A stretch of DNA of 64,000 nt from Streptomyces qinzhouensis (GTDB lineage Bacteria > Actinomycetota > Actinomycetes > Streptomycetales > Streptomycetaceae), in the NCBI RefSeq assembly GCF_007856155.1, contig NZ_CP042266.1, forward strand, positions 4,278,001-4,342,000, read 5' to 3'. Of the stretch, positions 49,214 to 58,964 are shown piece by piece. The notes below the pieces were generated by a model, which was not told the origin of the DNA, made no database searches, and was given only the letters and a program-made list of their open reading frames with translations. The position numbers and the translations under genes are program-made. The number at the start of each line of letters is the position of its first letter. Position 1 is the stretch's first letter.

Positions 49214-49396
49214 GTTCGTTGAAAGCAGGCAGATTCACCGCGGGCCGAGATCCTCTTGTGGGTGGATCAGCTGATCAGGGAGACCGTCGCCGCGGGCGTT
49301 GGGGTTTCTGAGACCAATCCGGAGGCGGGACATGACGGACTCCTCGAACACTCTGTATCGACGTTTATCGATGTCTTGCGGTTTCGAGCTTGTCTC

Positions 49397-49415
49397 TTGA
49401 ATCGAAGTTCGTCAA
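49397..49415. promoter_or_regulatory. Candidate ArsR operator
   Basis: TTGA and CGAA on the left pair with TTCG and TCAA on the right, with a two-base bulge. It ends ten bases before the arsR start, the usual place for autorepression by ArsR. Arsenite binding would release it. Confidence 0.5.
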
Positions 49416-49424
49416 CATAGAAGT

Positions 49425-49817
49425 ATGTCGAAACAAGAGCTTCCCGTGATCGGGCAGGACGCCACGGTGGAGGGCTGCTGCCCCGGTCTGCTGACCGCAC
49501 CGCTGGATCAGGGGCAGGCCGAGGTGCTGGCGAAGGTGTTCAAGGCGCTCGGGGACCCGGTGCGGCTGCGACTGCTGTCGATGATCGCCTCCCGTGCCGG
49601 GGGCGAGGTCTGCGTCTGCGATCTGACCCCCGCCTTCGACCTGTCCCAGCCGACGATCTCCCACCACCTCAAGCTCCTGAGGGAGGCCGGGCTGATCGCC
49701 TCCGAGCGGCGCGGGACCTGGGTCTATTACCGGCTGCTGCCGGAGATGACCGACCGGCTCGCGGGCATCCTCACCCGCCCCGCCGGCATCGGCGCCACCG
49801 CGGGGACACCGGCGTGA
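49425..49817 (+). CDS. arsR: ArsR-family arsenic-responsive repressor
   Basis: 130 residues. Winged helix with LAKVFKALGDPVRLRLLSMI, the metal site EVCVCDL (C63, C65) and the recognition helix LSQPTISHHLKLLREAGLI. A Cys pair at 18-19 could add to the site. It represses its own operon until arsenite binds. No strong ribosome site precedes the ATG, so the mRNA may be nearly leaderless. Its stop overlaps the transporter start by 4 nt (GTGA). Confidence 0.92.
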   Translation: MSKQELPVIGQDATVEGCCPGLLTAPLDQGQAEVLAKVFKALGDPVRLRLLSMIASRAGGEVCVCDLTPAFDLSQPTISHHLKLLREAGLIASERRGTWVYYRLLPEMTDRLAGILTRPAGIGATAGTPA

Positions 49818-50926
49818 GCGCTCCGGCCGCGACCGGGCCGGTGTCGGCCCGGCTGTCGTTCCTCGACCGCTACCTGGCTCTGTGGATTCTTGCCGCGATG
49901 GCCGCCGGGCTGGGCCTGGGACGGCTCGTGCCGGGCCTGGGGGATGCGCTCGCCAGGGTCACGGTGGCCGGGGTGTCGCTCCCGATCGCCCTCGGCCTGC
50001 TGGTGATGATGTACCCGGTCCTGGCCAAAGTCCGCTACGACCGGCTCGACACCGTCACCCGCGACCGGCCCCTCCTCATCTGGTCGCTGGTCCTGAACTG
50101 GGTGATCGGCCCGGCGCTGATGTTCGCCCTCGCCTGGATCTTCCTGCCCGATCTGCCGGAGTACCGCACCGGGCTGATCATCGTCGGGCTCGCCCGCTGC
50201 ATCGCCATGGTCATCATCTGGAACGACCTCGCCTGCGGCCACCGTGAGGCCGCCGCCGTCCTCGTCGCGGTGAACTCCGTCTTCCAGGTCCTCGCCTTCG
50301 GTCTGCTCGGCTGGTTCTACCTCGACCTCCTGCCCGGCCTGCTCGGCCTGGCCACCACCGGCCTGGACATCTCCGTCCGGGAGATCGCCCGCGCCGTCCT
50401 GATCTTCCTCGGCGTCCCTCTCGCCGCCGGGTATCTCACCCGCCGCCTCGGCGAGAAGGCCAGGGGCCGGGAGTGGTACGAGACGGAGCTGATCCCCCGG
50501 ATCGGCCCGTTCGCCCTCTACGGACTGCTGTTCACGATCGTCGTGCTCTTCGCCCTCCAGGGCGAGGCGATCACCTCGAAGCCGCTCGACGTGGCCCGGA
50601 TCGCGCTGCCACTGCTGGTGTACTTCGCCGTCATGTGGGCCGGGTCCATGGCCATCGGCCGGGCCGCGGGGCTCGACTACCCGAAGGCCACCACACTGGC
50701 GTTCACCGCGGCGGGCAACAACTTCGAGCTGGCCATCGCCGTCGCCATCGCCACCTTCGGCGCCACCAGCGGCCAGGCACTCGCCGGAGTCGTCGGCCCC
50801 CTCATCGAGGTCCCCGTCCTCATCGGCCTCGTCTACGTCGCCCTCCGGGTCCGCCGCTACTTTCCCACCACCCCGGTGACCACTCCGGTCGCCATGACCC
50901 CCGCTGAAGGTTCCACCCGTGTCTGA
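49814..50926 (+). CDS. acr3: ACR3-family arsenite efflux permease
   Basis: 370 residues with ten membrane helices. The hallmark LARCIAMVIIWNDLACGH carries the essential Cys of the fourth helix. NSVFQVLAFGLLGWFYLDL and TAAGNNFELAIAVAIATFGA are other conserved ACR3 blocks. It exports arsenite across the membrane using proton-motive force. It starts with GTG overlapping arsR and its stop overlaps arsC, so the three genes form one operon. Confidence 0.93.
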   Translation: MSAPAATGPVSARLSFLDRYLALWILAAMAAGLGLGRLVPGLGDALARVTVAGVSLPIALGLLVMMYPVLAKVRYDRLDTVTRDRPLLIWSLVLNWVIGPALMFALAWIFLPDLPEYRTGLIIVGLARCIAMVIIWNDLACGHREAAAVLVAVNSVFQVLAFGLLGWFYLDLLPGLLGLATTGLDISVREIARAVLIFLGVPLAAGYLTRRLGEKARGREWYETELIPRIGPFALYGLLFTIVVLFALQGEAITSKPLDVARIALPLLVYFAVMWAGSMAIGRAAGLDYPKATTLAFTAAGNNFELAIAVAIATFGATSGQALAGVVGPLIEVPVLIGLVYVALRVRRYFPTTPVTTPVAMTPAEGSTRV

Positions 50927-51380
50927 CCACCTACCCGCCCGGCCCACCGTGCTGTTCGTCTGCGTCCACAACGCCGGCCGCTCCCAGATGGCCGCCGCCT
51001 GGCTCAGTCACCTCGCCGGTGACCGCGTCGAGGTCCGCTCCGCCGGTTCCGCCCCGGGCGCCGAGGTCAACCCGGCGGCCGTCGCCGCCATGGCCGAGGC
51101 CGGCATCGATATCTCCGCCGAGACTCCGAAGATCCTCACCGTGGACGCCGTTCGTGAGTCCGACGTCTGTATCACCATGGGCTGCGGCGACACCTGCCCC
51201 GTCTTCCCCGGCAAGCGCTACCTCGACTGGACTCTGGAGGATCCCGCGGGCCAGGGACTCGACGCCGTACGGCCCATCCGTGACGAGATCGAACGCCGAG
51301 TCCGGCACCTCCTCGATGAACTCGTGGGCGGCGGGCGAACGGCCCAGTCGGCCGGATCGGCTGATGCTCCAGGTAGCTGA
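50919..51380 (+). CDS. arsC: Arsenate reductase, low-molecular-weight phosphatase type
   Basis: 153 residues. The P-loop VCVHNAGRSQM (C15, R21) is the arsenate site. MGCGDTCPVFPG gives C89 and C93, with C84 close by, for the disulfide relay, and YLDWTLEDPAGQ carries the catalytic Asp. It reduces arsenate to arsenite for export by ACR3; the electron donor would be mycothiol/mycoredoxin or thioredoxin. GTG start overlapping acr3. Confidence 0.92.
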   Translation: MSDHLPARPTVLFVCVHNAGRSQMAAAWLSHLAGDRVEVRSAGSAPGAEVNPAAVAAMAEAGIDISAETPKILTVDAVRESDVCITMGCGDTCPVFPGKRYLDWTLEDPAGQGLDAVRPIRDEIERRVRHLLDELVGGGRTAQSAGSADAPGS

Positions 51381-51504
51381 TGGGCCGACCCTTCTTGAGT
51401 GAGGTTCGCCCTGCTGACCTCGTCTGTTCGTGTGTACAGGGGGCGGGTGCGGTATTCGTGTGCCATTGGGGGGCCGCGAATCCGATCAAGGAGTGCATTT
51501 CGAT

Positions 51505-54500
51505 ATGCATGGTTCCCCCCGAAGAGGGCGCCGTTTCGGCGCCCTCTTCTCCGCGGGCCTCGTCCTAGGGGCCCAGCTGGTGGCCTTGGGCGTCGCCCTT
51601 CCGACGGCGGGCGCCGCCCACGCCGCCGCGGCCCCCGGCGCCCCGGGTCTGCCGCAGGGCCCGCCCGTGATCTATGCCGAGGGCTTCGAGAACGGGACCG
51701 GTCAGACACCGATCCTGCTGAGTGCCTATACGGGTGCGCCGCCGGTCAACGCCAAGTACACGGCGGCGCCCGCGTGGATCGACGCGGCCCACTGCAACGG
51801 GATCATCCTGGACCAGTCGGGGGCGAACAACGCCGCCTGCCAGGCCCAGAGCGCCACCGCGATGGCCGAGCTGAAGTCGATGGCCAATGTGCTCGGGCAG
51901 GTGGCGGGGTCGGCGACGCCCGCGAACAACCACGCGGTCTCCGCCTACACCGACGGGGCGAACCCGGGAGCCAACAAGGTCGAGATCCAGACGATCAACC
52001 CGATTCCGCTGGTCACCTCCAACCGTTTCATCACCTTCTCGGTGGATGTGGCGGCCGTGAACTGCAATGTGTCGGCGCCTCTGCTGAACTTCTTCCTCAC
52101 CGGCTCGGGGCCGGACATCCCGGCCAATAACCAGGCGATCAACCCGTGTACCGACCCGCGGTCCAGCACGTACAACGTGGGGGCGCGCCCGATCCAGGCG
52201 GGTTCGTTCGCGTCGGACTCCTCCGTGCTCTTCACCGGGTCGGCGGTCGGCGTGAAGATGACGAACGCCAACGGCAGCGGGCTGGGCAACGACCACGCCT
52301 ACGACAACATCCGGATCCTGGACGTCACACCCCAGCTCGACAAGGGCTTCAGCCCCGCTTCGGTGCCGCAGGGCGGTACGTCCACCCTGACGTTCACCAT
52401 CACCAACACCTCCGAGACGGCGGAGAAGAACGGCTTCTCCTTCTCCGACGCGCTGCCCTCGGGCGTGACCGTGGCGGCCGTCCCGAACGCGGCCACGACC
52501 TGCGGCTCCGCCTCCCTCACCGCGGTGCCCGGCACCGGGGTGGTCGGTCTGTCGGGGGGTGTTCTCGCCGCGGGCGCGCAGTCCTGTACGTTCACGGTCG
52601 ATGTCACGTCCAACACGCCGGGCACCTATGTGAACGAGCCCGTGGACGTGACCGTCTCGGGTCTCAACCCGCCCGGGCCGGCCACACTGATCGTCACTGT
52701 CCCGGGTTCGCCGACGATCACGAAGTCGGCGAATGCGGAGACCTTCGCGACCGGTGACGTGATCATGTACTCGTTCGTCGTGACGAACACCGCGTCGGCC
52801 CCGCTCAACGCCATCCAGGTCACCGACAACGGGCCCGGTACCCCGGCCGTCTCCTGCCCCTTCACGACACTGGCCGCCGGCGCCTTCATGACCTGCACGG
52901 CGACCTATACGGCCCTGGCCACGGACGCGGCGACCGGGACGATCACCGATACCGCGTCCGTGACGGGCACGGTCAACGGCAACACGGTCAACGGGACGAG
53001 CAATGAGGTGGTCATCCCCCTCCGCTCCCTGACGGTCACCAAGTCCGCGGACCCGGGCCGGTTCACCGCGGCCGGGCAGACCATCACCTACATCTTCCGG
53101 GTGACCAACAACGGCCGGGTGCCGCTCACCAACCTCAATGTCACCGACAACGGCCCCGGCAGTCCCGCTGTCACCTGCCCGGGCGGTTCGCTGGACCCCG
53201 GCGAGACGGTCAACTGCACCGCCATTTACACCACCACGGCCGCCGATGTCACGGCGGGCAGCATCACGGACACGGCCCAGGCCACCGGCACGGCCCCGGA
53301 CGGGGAGCTGGCCAGGGACACCAGCAACACGGTCACGATCCCGTTCATCGCACCCGAGGCGGATCTCGCGCTGACGAAGACCGGACCGGCGTCCGTCAAC
53401 CCCGGCGGGCAGATCACCTACGTACTGACGATCACGAACAACGGGCCGGACGACTCGAGCGGCTGGACGGTCACCGACCCGATCCCGGCGGGGCTGACCA
53501 ACGCGGCCACCACGACGCCGGGCTGTTCGATCACCGGCGGAACCCTGACCTGCACCGGTGGCGCACTCCCCGTGGGTGACAGCACCACCATCAGCCTCAC
53601 CGGCACGGCTGCCCCTGGAGCCACCGGTGTGACCAATACGGCGACGGTCACCGGCGACGACGACGATCCGAACCCCAACAACAACACCGACACCACGACC
53701 ACGACCGTCACCCCGGCCTCGGTGGACCTCGCGCTGACGAAGACCGGACCGGCGTCCGTGACCGTGGGCGGACAGGTCGCGTACACGATCACCGTGACGA
53801 ACAACGGGCCGGACGATTCGACCGGCTGGACGGTCACCGACCCGATCCCGGCGGGGCTGACCAACGCGGCCACGACGACGCCGGGCTGTTCGATCACCGG
53901 TTCCACACTGACCTGCACCGGTGGCGCGCTCCCGGTCGGTGACAGCAGTGCCGTCTCCCTGACGGGTACGGCGGCGGCCGACGCCACCAGCATCGCCAAC
54001 ACCGCCACCGTGGACGGCGACGACCCGGACCCGAACCCCAACAACAACACCGACACCACGACCACCACGGTCAACCTGTCGGTGGATCTGGCCCTGACGA
54101 AGACCGGCCCCGCGTCGGTCACCGCCGGGGGCGGGGTCTCGTACACCATCACCGTCACCAACAACGGACCGTCCGACTCGACCGGCTGGACCGTTGCCGA
54201 CGCCATTCCGGCGGGGCTGTTGAACGCGGCTACCACGACGTCCGGTTGTTCGATCAGTGCCGGGACGCTGACGTGTACGGGTGGTGCCCTGGCCGCCGGT
54301 GACAGCACCACCATCGCCCTGACCGGGACGGCGGCTGCGAATGTCACGAGCATCGTGAACACGGCCACCGTGGACGGTGACGATCCGGACCCGAACCCGA
54401 ACAACAACGAGGACACCACGACCACCACGGTCAGCCGTTCGGTGGATCTGGCCCTGACGAAGACCGGCCCCACCGCGGTGGCCGTCGGCGACGAGGTCTC

Positions 54501-56358
54501 GTACGCGATCACGGTGACGAACAACGGACCGTCGGACTCGACCGGCTGGACCGTGTCCGACCCGATTCCGGCGGGGCTGTTGAACGCGGCTACCACGACG
54601 TCCGGTTGTTCGATCAGTGCCGGGACGCTGACGTGTACAGGTGGTGCCCTGGCCGCCGGTGACAGCACCACCGTCACCCTGACCGGGACGGCGGCGGCGA
54701 ATGTCACGAGCATCGTGAACACGGCCACCGTGGACGGTGACGACCCGGACCCGAACCCGAACAACAACGAGGACACCACCACCACGACCGTGTCCCCGCC
54801 TCCCGTACCGGAAGTGGATCTCGCGGTAACGAAGACCGGTCCCGCGAGCGTCTCGCCCGGGGACACGGTGACGTACACGATCACGGTGTCCAACAACGGC
54901 CCCGACCCCTCCACCGGCTGGACGGTCACCGACCCGATTCCGGCGGGGCTGTTGAACGCGGCTACCACGACGGCCGGCTGTTCGATCAGTGCCGGGACGC
55001 TGACCTGCACCAGTGGCGCGCTCGCCGTCGGCAGCAGCCGGACGATCACCCTCACCGGGACGGCGGCGGCGAACGTCACCCGCATCGTCAACCGGACGAC
55101 GGTGGACGGCGAGGAATCCGACCCGAACCCCGACAACAACCAGGACTCGACGACCACGACCGTGGGCCGGTCCGCGGACCTCGCCGTGAACAAGTCGGCC
55201 CCGGCATCGGTGACCGCCGGGGGCGGGGTCTCGTACACGATCACGGTGACGAACAACGGACCGTCGGACTCGACCGGCTGGACCGTGTCCGACCCGATTC
55301 CGGCGGGACTGTTGAACGCGGCCACCTCCACGGCCGGCTGTTCGATCAGTGCCGGGACGCTGACCTGCACCGGTGGCGCGCTCGCCGTCGGCGACAGCCG
55401 GACGATCACGCTGACCGGGACCGCCGCTCAGAGCGCGACCAGGATCGTGAACACCGTCACGGTCAACGGCGACGACCCGGACCCGAACCCGAACAACAAC
55501 GAGGACACCACCACGACGACGGTGTCGCCCCCACCGCAGCCCGAGGCGGATCTGGCGGTGATGAAGACCGGTCCGGCGACCGTGGACGCGGGCGGTCGGA
55601 TCTCGTACACGATCACCATCACGAACAACGGTCCGGATGACTCGTCCGGGTGGACGCTGACCGACACCCTGCCCGCGCAGATCCAGAACCCGTCCACCGG
55701 CAGTGCCGGATGCGGTATCGGGGCGGGGCGGCTCACCTGCACCGGCGGACCGCTGGCGGTGGGCGACAGTGTGACGGTGACGGTCTCCGGCACAGTGGCG
55801 GACGACGCGACCGGCACCATCACCAACACCGCCACCGTCACGGGTGACGACCCCGATCCGAACCCCGACAACAACACCAACACCACCAACACACCCGTCA
55901 ACGGTCGGCCGGGGCTGACCATCACCAAGAAGCAGAACGGCCCCACGACCGTGCGGCCCGGAGCCACCGTCGACTACACCATCACGGTGACCAACACCGG
56001 CAGCACCACCTACACCGCCGCGGATCCGGCATCGTTCACCGACGACCTGAGCGGTCTGCTGGACGACGCCGGCTACAACGGTGACGCCACCGCCAGCCGG
56101 GGCACCGTCACCTACAACGCACCCGTCCTCAGCTGGAGCGGCGCCCTCGCACCCGGCCAGACCGCGACGATCACCTTCTCCGTCACCACCAGCAGCCGTC
56201 CGTTCGGTGATCTGAAGTTGATCAACACCGTGGTCTCCGACACCCCCGGCAACAACTGCACGCCGGGCGGCGGCGACCCCCGCTGCACCACCAACGGCAA
56301 GGTCGAGCCGAAGGACAAGGACAAAGGCAAGGACAAGGGAGGCAAGGGCAAGGGGTAA
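51505..56358 (+). CDS. Large secreted DUF11-repeat surface protein
   Basis: 1,617 residues from ATG 51505, with AAGGAG 11 bases upstream. A signal peptide (ALFSAGLVLGAQLVALGVAL to AHA) is followed by a unique 230-residue domain. Then come three divergent and seven near-identical DUF11 repeats of about 120 residues (DLALTKTGPASVTVGG... TVDGDDPDPNPNNN... DTTTTTV), and one divergent repeat. DUF11 units are beta-sandwich modules of cell-surface and fibre proteins. The chain ends in a Lys-rich tail (KDKGKDKGGKGKG) and has no LPxTG or membrane anchor, so it may be held by charge or released. Neighbours are a sortase-like lipoprotein and an L,D-transpeptidase. Confidence 0.9.
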   Translation: MHGSPRRGRRFGALFSAGLVLGAQLVALGVALPTAGAAHAAAAPGAPGLPQGPPVIYAEGFENGTGQTPILLSAYTGAPPVNAKYTAAPAWIDAAHCNGIILDQSGANNAACQAQSATAMAELKSMANVLGQVAGSATPANNHAVSAYTDGANPGANKVEIQTINPIPLVTSNRFITFSVDVAAVNCNVSAPLLNFFLTGSGPDIPANNQAINPCTDPRSSTYNVGARPIQAGSFASDSSVLFTGSAVGVKMTNANGSGLGNDHAYDNIRILDVTPQLDKGFSPASVPQGGTSTLTFTITNTSETAEKNGFSFSDALPSGVTVAAVPNAATTCGSASLTAVPGTGVVGLSGGVLAAGAQSCTFTVDVTSNTPGTYVNEPVDVTVSGLNPPGPATLIVTVPGSPTITKSANAETFATGDVIMYSFVVTNTASAPLNAIQVTDNGPGTPAVSCPFTTLAAGAFMTCTATYTALATDAATGTITDTASVTGTVNGNTVNGTSNEVVIPLRSLTVTKSADPGRFTAAGQTITYIFRVTNNGRVPLTNLNVTDNGPGSPAVTCPGGSLDPGETVNCTAIYTTTAADVTAGSITDTAQATGTAPDGELARDTSNTVTIPFIAPEADLALTKTGPASVNPGGQITYVLTITNNGPDDSSGWTVTDPIPAGLTNAATTTPGCSITGGTLTCTGGALPVGDSTTISLTGTAAPGATGVTNTATVTGDDDDPNPNNNTDTTTTTVTPASVDLALTKTGPASVTVGGQVAYTITVTNNGPDDSTGWTVTDPIPAGLTNAATTTPGCSITGSTLTCTGGALPVGDSSAVSLTGTAAADATSIANTATVDGDDPDPNPNNNTDTTTTTVNLSVDLALTKTGPASVTAGGGVSYTITVTNNGPSDSTGWTVADAIPAGLLNAATTTSGCSISAGTLTCTGGALAAGDSTTIALTGTAAANVTSIVNTATVDGDDPDPNPNNNEDTTTTTVSRSVDLALTKTGPTAVAVGDEVSYAITVTNNGPSDSTGWTVSDPIPAGLLNAATTTSGCSISAGTLTCTGGALAAGDSTTVTLTGTAAANVTSIVNTATVDGDDPDPNPNNNEDTTTTTVSPPPVPEVDLAVTKTGPASVSPGDTVTYTITVSNNGPDPSTGWTVTDPIPAGLLNAATTTAGCSISAGTLTCTSGALAVGSSRTITLTGTAAANVTRIVNRTTVDGEESDPNPDNNQDSTTTTVGRSADLAVNKSAPASVTAGGGVSYTITVTNNGPSDSTGWTVSDPIPAGLLNAATSTAGCSISAGTLTCTGGALAVGDSRTITLTGTAAQSATRIVNTVTVNGDDPDPNPNNNEDTTTTTVSPPPQPEADLAVMKTGPATVDAGGRISYTITITNNGPDDSSGWTLTDTLPAQIQNPSTGSAGCGIGAGRLTCTGGPLAVGDSVTVTVSGTVADDATGTITNTATVTGDDPDPNPDNNTNTTNTPVNGRPGLTITKKQNGPTTVRPGATVDYTITVTNTGSTTYTAADPASFTDDLSGLLDDAGYNGDATASRGTVTYNAPVLSWSGALAPGQTATITFSVTTSSRPFGDLKLINTVVSDTPGNNCTPGGGDPRCTTNGKVEPKDKDKGKDKGGKGKG
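53359..55903 (+). repeat. Seven tandem DUF11-coding repeats of about 360 bp
   Basis: Units begin near 53359, 53722, 54081, 54441, 54813, 55175 and 55549. Units three to six share long identical DNA stretches (for example the GCGGGGCTGTTGAACGCGGC block), so recombination could change the number of repeats. Confidence 0.85.
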
Positions 56359-56403
56359 GAGGAGAGCCCGCGTCGACTGAACAAGACGCGGACGATCACC
56401 GGG

Positions 56404-56437
56404 GTTGTGCCCGGGGCTCATGGGCCCCGGGCACAAC
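56404..56437 (+). terminator. Terminator after the DUF11 gene
   Basis: GTTGTGCCCGGGGC at 56404-56417 pairs perfectly with 56424-56437 over a six-base loop. It follows the DUF11 stop by about 45 bp. Confidence 0.7.
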
Positions 56438-56571
56438 GCGTTCGGGTGACTCGGCCAGGTCCTCCGGTGATGCGGATCCCGGCCGCCCGGGGCAGCTCCT
56501 AGGCTCAGTCGCCGTCAGCGGTCCGGCCGGCGACGGTCCGATGAACCCGTCGATCACAGACAGGAACCGAG

Positions 56572-57243
56572 ATGGTGCGAAGCGCGGAGTCCGATTCGGT
56601 ACGGTCCGGGGCCGGACTCTTTCCGAAGGTGCTGGCACTGATCGCGCTGGCGATGTTCCTGACGGCTTGTGAAGCGCCGCCCGGCAGCGATGATTCCGGT
56701 GATCGGCGGGCCGGCGGCGCGAAGGCGCCCCGCACGTTCTCCTTGCCACGAGCCGGTGGCCACCCGGTGGATGTGGTGGAACTCAAGGGCGGGACGGACC
56801 GGAAGATCACGGCCCCCGACGATGCCGGCAGGATCGGCCTGTCGGCGGCCGGTGTCCTCCCCGGCAGCAAGGGCGCGGCAGTGCTCAGCGGCCGGGTGGG
56901 AACGAAGGACCGCCCCGGCCCTCTCTATGGCCTCACCCGGGCCGCGGTCGGCGACAAGGCGAGGATCACGCACGCGGACGGCACCACGACCACCTTCACC
57001 ATCGGCCGCATCCAGATGATCAGCCGGGAACTTCCGACCGCCGCCGAGGCGGCCAAGGACCCGCACGGGCGCGAACTGCGCATCATCGCCCTCGTACCGC
57101 CGCCGCCCCCCAGAGGCGAGAAGGGTGAGAAGGACGGGAAGGGTGAGAAGGACGGGAAGGGGGAGAAGGGCGAGCAGGCGGAGGACCGTGGCCCCGTCTC
57201 CGAGCAGGTCGGACTGCTGGTGTCCGCCACCGCCTCCCGCTGA
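56572..57243 (+). CDS. Sortase-F-like lipoprotein lacking catalytic residues
   Basis: 223 residues. A lipobox (FLTAC, Cys 33) follows a hydrophobic helix, so it is a predicted lipoprotein. The domain follows the class F sortase order: IGLSAAGVLPGSKGAAVLSG, LYGLTRAAVGDKARITHADG, TTTFTIGRIQMISRELPTAA, GRELRIIALVPP. In active enzymes these positions read AGHVDT with the catalytic His and LxTC with the catalytic Cys. Here they are SGRVGT and IIAL, so both are lost. An insert of charged EKGEKDGKG repeats replaces the usual C-terminal loop. A binding or scaffold role beside the DUF11 protein is likely. Confidence 0.75.
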   Translation: MVRSAESDSVRSGAGLFPKVLALIALAMFLTACEAPPGSDDSGDRRAGGAKAPRTFSLPRAGGHPVDVVELKGGTDRKITAPDDAGRIGLSAAGVLPGSKGAAVLSGRVGTKDRPGPLYGLTRAAVGDKARITHADGTTTTFTIGRIQMISRELPTAAEAAKDPHGRELRIIALVPPPPPRGEKGEKDGKGEKDGKGEKGEQAEDRGPVSEQVGLLVSATASR

Positions 57244-57249
57244 CCGGAC

Positions 57250-58002
57250 TCAGTCGCCGCTCCGTGTCCCCCACACATACACCTGGTCGCCGATCCGCAG
57301 GCCGTTCCACAGTGCCTTGGCGTCGTCGTAACGGAGATTGATACAGCCGTGGGAGCCGGGGTCCTCGAAAATGGGCCGGTAGCTGGCGTGCAGGGCCTGC
57401 CCACCGCTGAAGAACTGGGCGAACGGCATCGGCCCCTCGTACTGGGTGGACCAGAACTCCTTCTCCCGCTGGAATATCTCGAACCAGCCCGTCCGCGTCC
57501 CGTATCCCGGCATCCCCGTACGGGCCGGAACCGGCCGGAAGATCACCCGGCCCGCATCCTCCACCCACAGGATCTGCCGGTTCTTGTCCACGCACACCAC
57601 CACGCCGTCGGTGTCCGGGCACCCCCTGATCCCATCGCCCTCGGCCAGCGCCTGCTCCCACACCACCGCGCGGTAGGTGTGCAGACCCGCGTATCCCTGG
57701 GCGGGTTCGATGCCGTGCTTCCGCTGGAACGCGGCGATCGCCGCACAGTCCGCGGCCGACTGCCGCCCGTCGGCCGTGAGGCCGAGATGTGCCTCGACCG
57801 TCCTCTGGTACGGCCCCGCCTCCCCTTGGCACTCCACGGCCACCGTGGCCGTGGGCTCTGCCGCGGCACCCGTGCCGGGTGAGCGGGCGGGACTTCCGTC
57901 CCATCCCGCGGCCTGTGCCGCAGGCGCGCCGGGCAGTCCCAGAAAGGTCAGTGCCGCCACCAGCGGCCCCGCCCACAGCGGAGCCGACCGCCCTGGTCTC
58001 AT
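57250..58002 (-). CDS. L,D-transpeptidase (YkuD) with peptidoglycan-binding-like domain
   Basis: 250 residues. A signal peptide (GPLVAALTFLGLPGAPAAQA) is followed by a peptidoglycan-binding-like helix region (YQRTVEAHLGLTADGRQSAA, CAAIAAFQRKHGI). The YkuD domain has FWSTQYEGPMPF, LHASYRPIFEDPGSHGCINL with catalytic His and Cys, and VYVWG at the end. It forms 3-3 cross-links or attaches proteins to the wall. It faces the sortase-like gene across only 6 bp between their stops. Confidence 0.88.
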   Translation of the reverse strand: MRPGRSAPLWAGPLVAALTFLGLPGAPAAQAAGWDGSPARSPGTGAAAEPTATVAVECQGEAGPYQRTVEAHLGLTADGRQSAADCAAIAAFQRKHGIEPAQGYAGLHTYRAVVWEQALAEGDGIRGCPDTDGVVVCVDKNRQILWVEDAGRVIFRPVPARTGMPGYGTRTGWFEIFQREKEFWSTQYEGPMPFAQFFSGGQALHASYRPIFEDPGSHGCINLRYDDAKALWNGLRIGDQVYVWGTRSGD

Positions 58003-58333
58003 GGACCATCCTCCTCACCACTCCGGACCGGACCCTTGTGCGGACAGCCGGCCCGGCGGGGAGCGCACACCGGAAGCGCCGGAAGCGCCGGAAGCGCCGG
58101 AAGCGCCGGGGGCGTCGGAAGGGTCCGGAAGGGCCGGAAGCGCCGGTCGCCCCGGTGGTCCGCGACGGGACGAACACAGTGTTTCCCTTCACCGCGATCC
58201 CGCACCGCCAAGCGGACACGCCCGATGATCGCCCGCGTGGGTGCACACCATCACCCGGGTGGTCCCTCGCTCGGGCGGGCGGTGCTCCGAACTCACAGGT
58301 CGGCGGCGGTCTGCCCCGGGCGCGGGGCCGGGC
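58003..58333. other. Intergenic region with a 9-bp repeat
   Basis: About 330 bp between the transpeptidase start and the TetR stop. GGAAGCGCC is repeated four times at 58072-58107, with degraded copies to about 58150. The repeat is upstream of the transpeptidase and may lie in its promoter or leader. No gene is recognised. Confidence 0.6.
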
Positions 58334-58954
58334 TCAGCCCGTGAACTGGGCGCGGGTGGGGGCGGGGACGGGGAGCGGGTGGGTGGGGCCGGGGCGGAGG
58401 CCGTCGAAGATCATGGCCAGATAGCGCTGCCAGAGGCTGGGGTTCTCGCCGCCGGGGCCGCCGAGGCTGAGGACCGCCTGAGAGGCGGCGCTGAGCAGGA
58501 GCACGATGTCCAGGCCCGTGACGTCGTCGCGGATCGCGCCGGCCCCCCGGGCCCGGGCGACGAGGGTGTCGGCCACGTCGGCGAGGCGTTCCCGGGAGGC
58601 GCGGACGGTCGCCTCGGAGCGGGAGAGGGCGGCGGCGGCCTGGCAGAAGGAGCGGTCGCGGGCCTGGATCTCCGTGCCGATGGTCATGAACTCCAGCAGT
58701 GCGGCCCCGGGGTCGTCCGCCGTGGAGAGGCACTCTCCGGCGGCGACCAGTTCTTCGAGGCGGTCGCTGAAGATCTCGGCCAGCAGCTGTTCCTTGGTGT
58801 CGAAGTGGCGGAAGACGGTCCCCTTGCCCACCCCGGCGCGCGTGGCGATGCGGGTGATCGACACGTCCATGCCGTTCTCGGCGAACTCGGCGGTCGCGGC
58901 GTCCATCAGCAGTCGTCTGTTGCGTACGGCGTCGGCTCTTGTCATGGTTCCCAT
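58334..58954 (-). CDS. TetR-family regulator 1
   Basis: 206 residues. The helix-turn-helix is clear: AATAEFAENGMDVSITRIAT, then RAGVGKGTVFRHFDTKEQLL. The ligand domain is typical in length. Starts at 58954 or 58945. It is divergent from the gene at 59214, and one of two near-identical palindromic sites lies about ten bases before its start. Autorepression and control of the divergent gene are inferred. Confidence 0.88.
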   Translation of the reverse strand: MGTMTRADAVRNRRLLMDAATAEFAENGMDVSITRIATRAGVGKGTVFRHFDTKEQLLAEIFSDRLEELVAAGECLSTADDPGAALLEFMTIGTEIQARDRSFCQAAAALSRSEATVRASRERLADVADTLVARARGAGAIRDDVTGLDIVLLLSAASQAVLSLGGPGGENPSLWQRYLAMIFDGLRPGPTHPLPVPAPTRAQFTG

Positions 58955-58964
58955 CCTACCTAAG

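Noticed and set aside
51565..56436. A 1,623-codon open frame antisense to the DUF11 gene
   Set aside because: Its composition (Gly/Arg/Val-rich, no domain) is what the complement of repetitive GC-rich coding DNA gives. The sense strand has a signal peptide, ribosome site and clear repeats.
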